From positions 4,030,001-4,094,000 of the forward strand of contig NZ_CP109178.1 of NCBI RefSeq assembly GCF_036248255.1: a stretch of 64,000 nt of DNA. Reading direction: 5' to 3'. Of the stretch, positions 63,778 through 64,000 are shown one piece after another. The notes beneath the pieces were generated by a model. That model worked only from the letters and a program-made list of their open reading frames with translations, was not told the origin of the DNA and made no database searches. Positions within the stretch are counted from its first letter, which is position 1, and each line of letters begins with the position of its first letter. Both the position numbers and the translations under genes were made by a program. The stretch is from Streptomyces sp. NBC_01717. Lineage in GTDB: Bacteria; Actinomycetota; Actinomycetes; Streptomycetales; Streptomycetaceae.

Positions 63778-64000
63778 CTAGTGCATGACGGAGGAGCTGC
63801 CCGGGAGGGCTCTGCCTTCAGCCTCCCCACGGGGACTCCGGGTCTCAGTCGGTGATGGCTCGGCTGCAACGTCTTGGCCGTCCTTCCCGTCCTTACCCGG
63901 CGGGCCATCCCGCCCATCCCGCCCATCCCGCCCGTTCTGCCCGTCCTGCCCGTCCTGCCCGTCCTTCCCGTCCTTGCCCGGCGGGCCGGGGGGGCCAGAC
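63778..64000 (-). CDS. Collagen-like protein, C-terminal part only
   Basis: From the right edge on the minus strand the frame gives repeated Gly-X-Y triplets (GPPGPPGKDGKDGQDGQDG, then QNGRDGRDGRDGPPGKDGKDG), then a tail VAAEPSPTETRSPRGEAEGR and the stop at 63780-63778. The N-terminus is outside the window. It resembles the gene at 63126 and was probably made by duplication. The repeated 9-bp codons (GGG-CAG-GAC, GGG-CGG-GAT) make length changes likely. Confidence 0.7.
   Translation of the reverse strand, partial: SGPPGPPGKDGKDGQDGQDGQNGRDGRDGRDGPPGKDGKDGQDVAAEPSPTETRSPRGEAEGRALPGSSSVMH
63880..63990. repeat. 9-bp tandem repeats encoding Gly-X-Y triplets
   Basis: Repeated units such as GCCCATCCC and CGTCCTGCC run head to tail in plus-strand reading. 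They are coding repeats of the collagen-like gene, not a CRISPR array: the units are continuous, without spacers. Confidence 0.85.

Noticed and set aside
63880..63990. CRISPR-like array at the right end
   Set aside because: Units are 9 bp, continuous and in frame; they encode Gly-X-Y triplets.

Overview
The window is a high-GC actinomycete chromosome segment that I read as Streptomyces. Codon third positions are almost all G or C, GTG and TTG starts are common, and several transcripts look leaderless. Protein sequences and gene order match the conserved core of streptomycete chromosomes (acpS-glmS ... glmM-rpsI-rplM ... truA-rplQ-rpoA ... S10/spc ... tuf-fusA-rpsG-rpsL ... rpoC-rpoB-rplL-rplJ ... 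rplA-rplK-nusG-secE-tRNA-Trp). I saw no insertion sequence, prophage, CRISPR array, biosynthetic cluster or clear defence system.

Layout. 1-12.3 kb holds cell-wall amino-sugar genes (acpS start, glmS, glmM), pantothenate kinase coaA with a DUF389 membrane protein, rplM-rpsI, an ABC-F ATPase, and two poorly known membrane-protein genes. 12.3-30.3 kb is a long minus-strand run: S10 and spc ribosomal-protein genes, secY-adk, map, infA-rpmJ-rpsM-rpsK-rpsD-rpoA-rplQ and truA. 30.8-33.5 kb has two plus-strand accessory genes, an acetyltransferase and a PIG-L deacetylase lipoprotein. 33.6-51.6 kb holds, all on the minus strand, tuf-fusA-rpsG-rpsL, rpoC-rpoB, rplL-rplJ, a lipoprotein, rplA-rplK, nusG-secE and tRNA-Trp. 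51.8-62.8 kb is mixed: an aspartate-type aminotransferase, adenosine deaminase, two TetR regulators each beside a likely target (an NAD(P)-binding protein; a 14-TM exporter), murB, two MaoC-type dehydratase subunits, rpmG, tRNA-Met, tRNA-Thr, an amidohydrolase and another NAD(P)-binding protein. The last 1.2 kb has two related collagen-like genes, one cut by the window edge.

How it works together. Most of the window makes the transcription and translation machinery (RNA polymerase alpha, beta, beta'; about 30 ribosomal proteins; EF-Tu, EF-G, IF-1; SecY/SecE; NusG) with the enzymes that mature its products (Map, TruA) and feed envelope and coenzyme synthesis (GlmS, GlmM, MurB, CoaA, AcpS). The operons are separated or punctuated by many strong GC-rich hairpins.

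The most interesting non-coding signals are a shared leader element in front of both rpsJ and rpsL, clustered hairpins inside otherwise continuous ribosomal operons, and two well-defined TetR operator systems. I found no convincing previously undescribed system. The leader element, the truncated M16-type remnant and the collagen-like pair best deserve follow-up.
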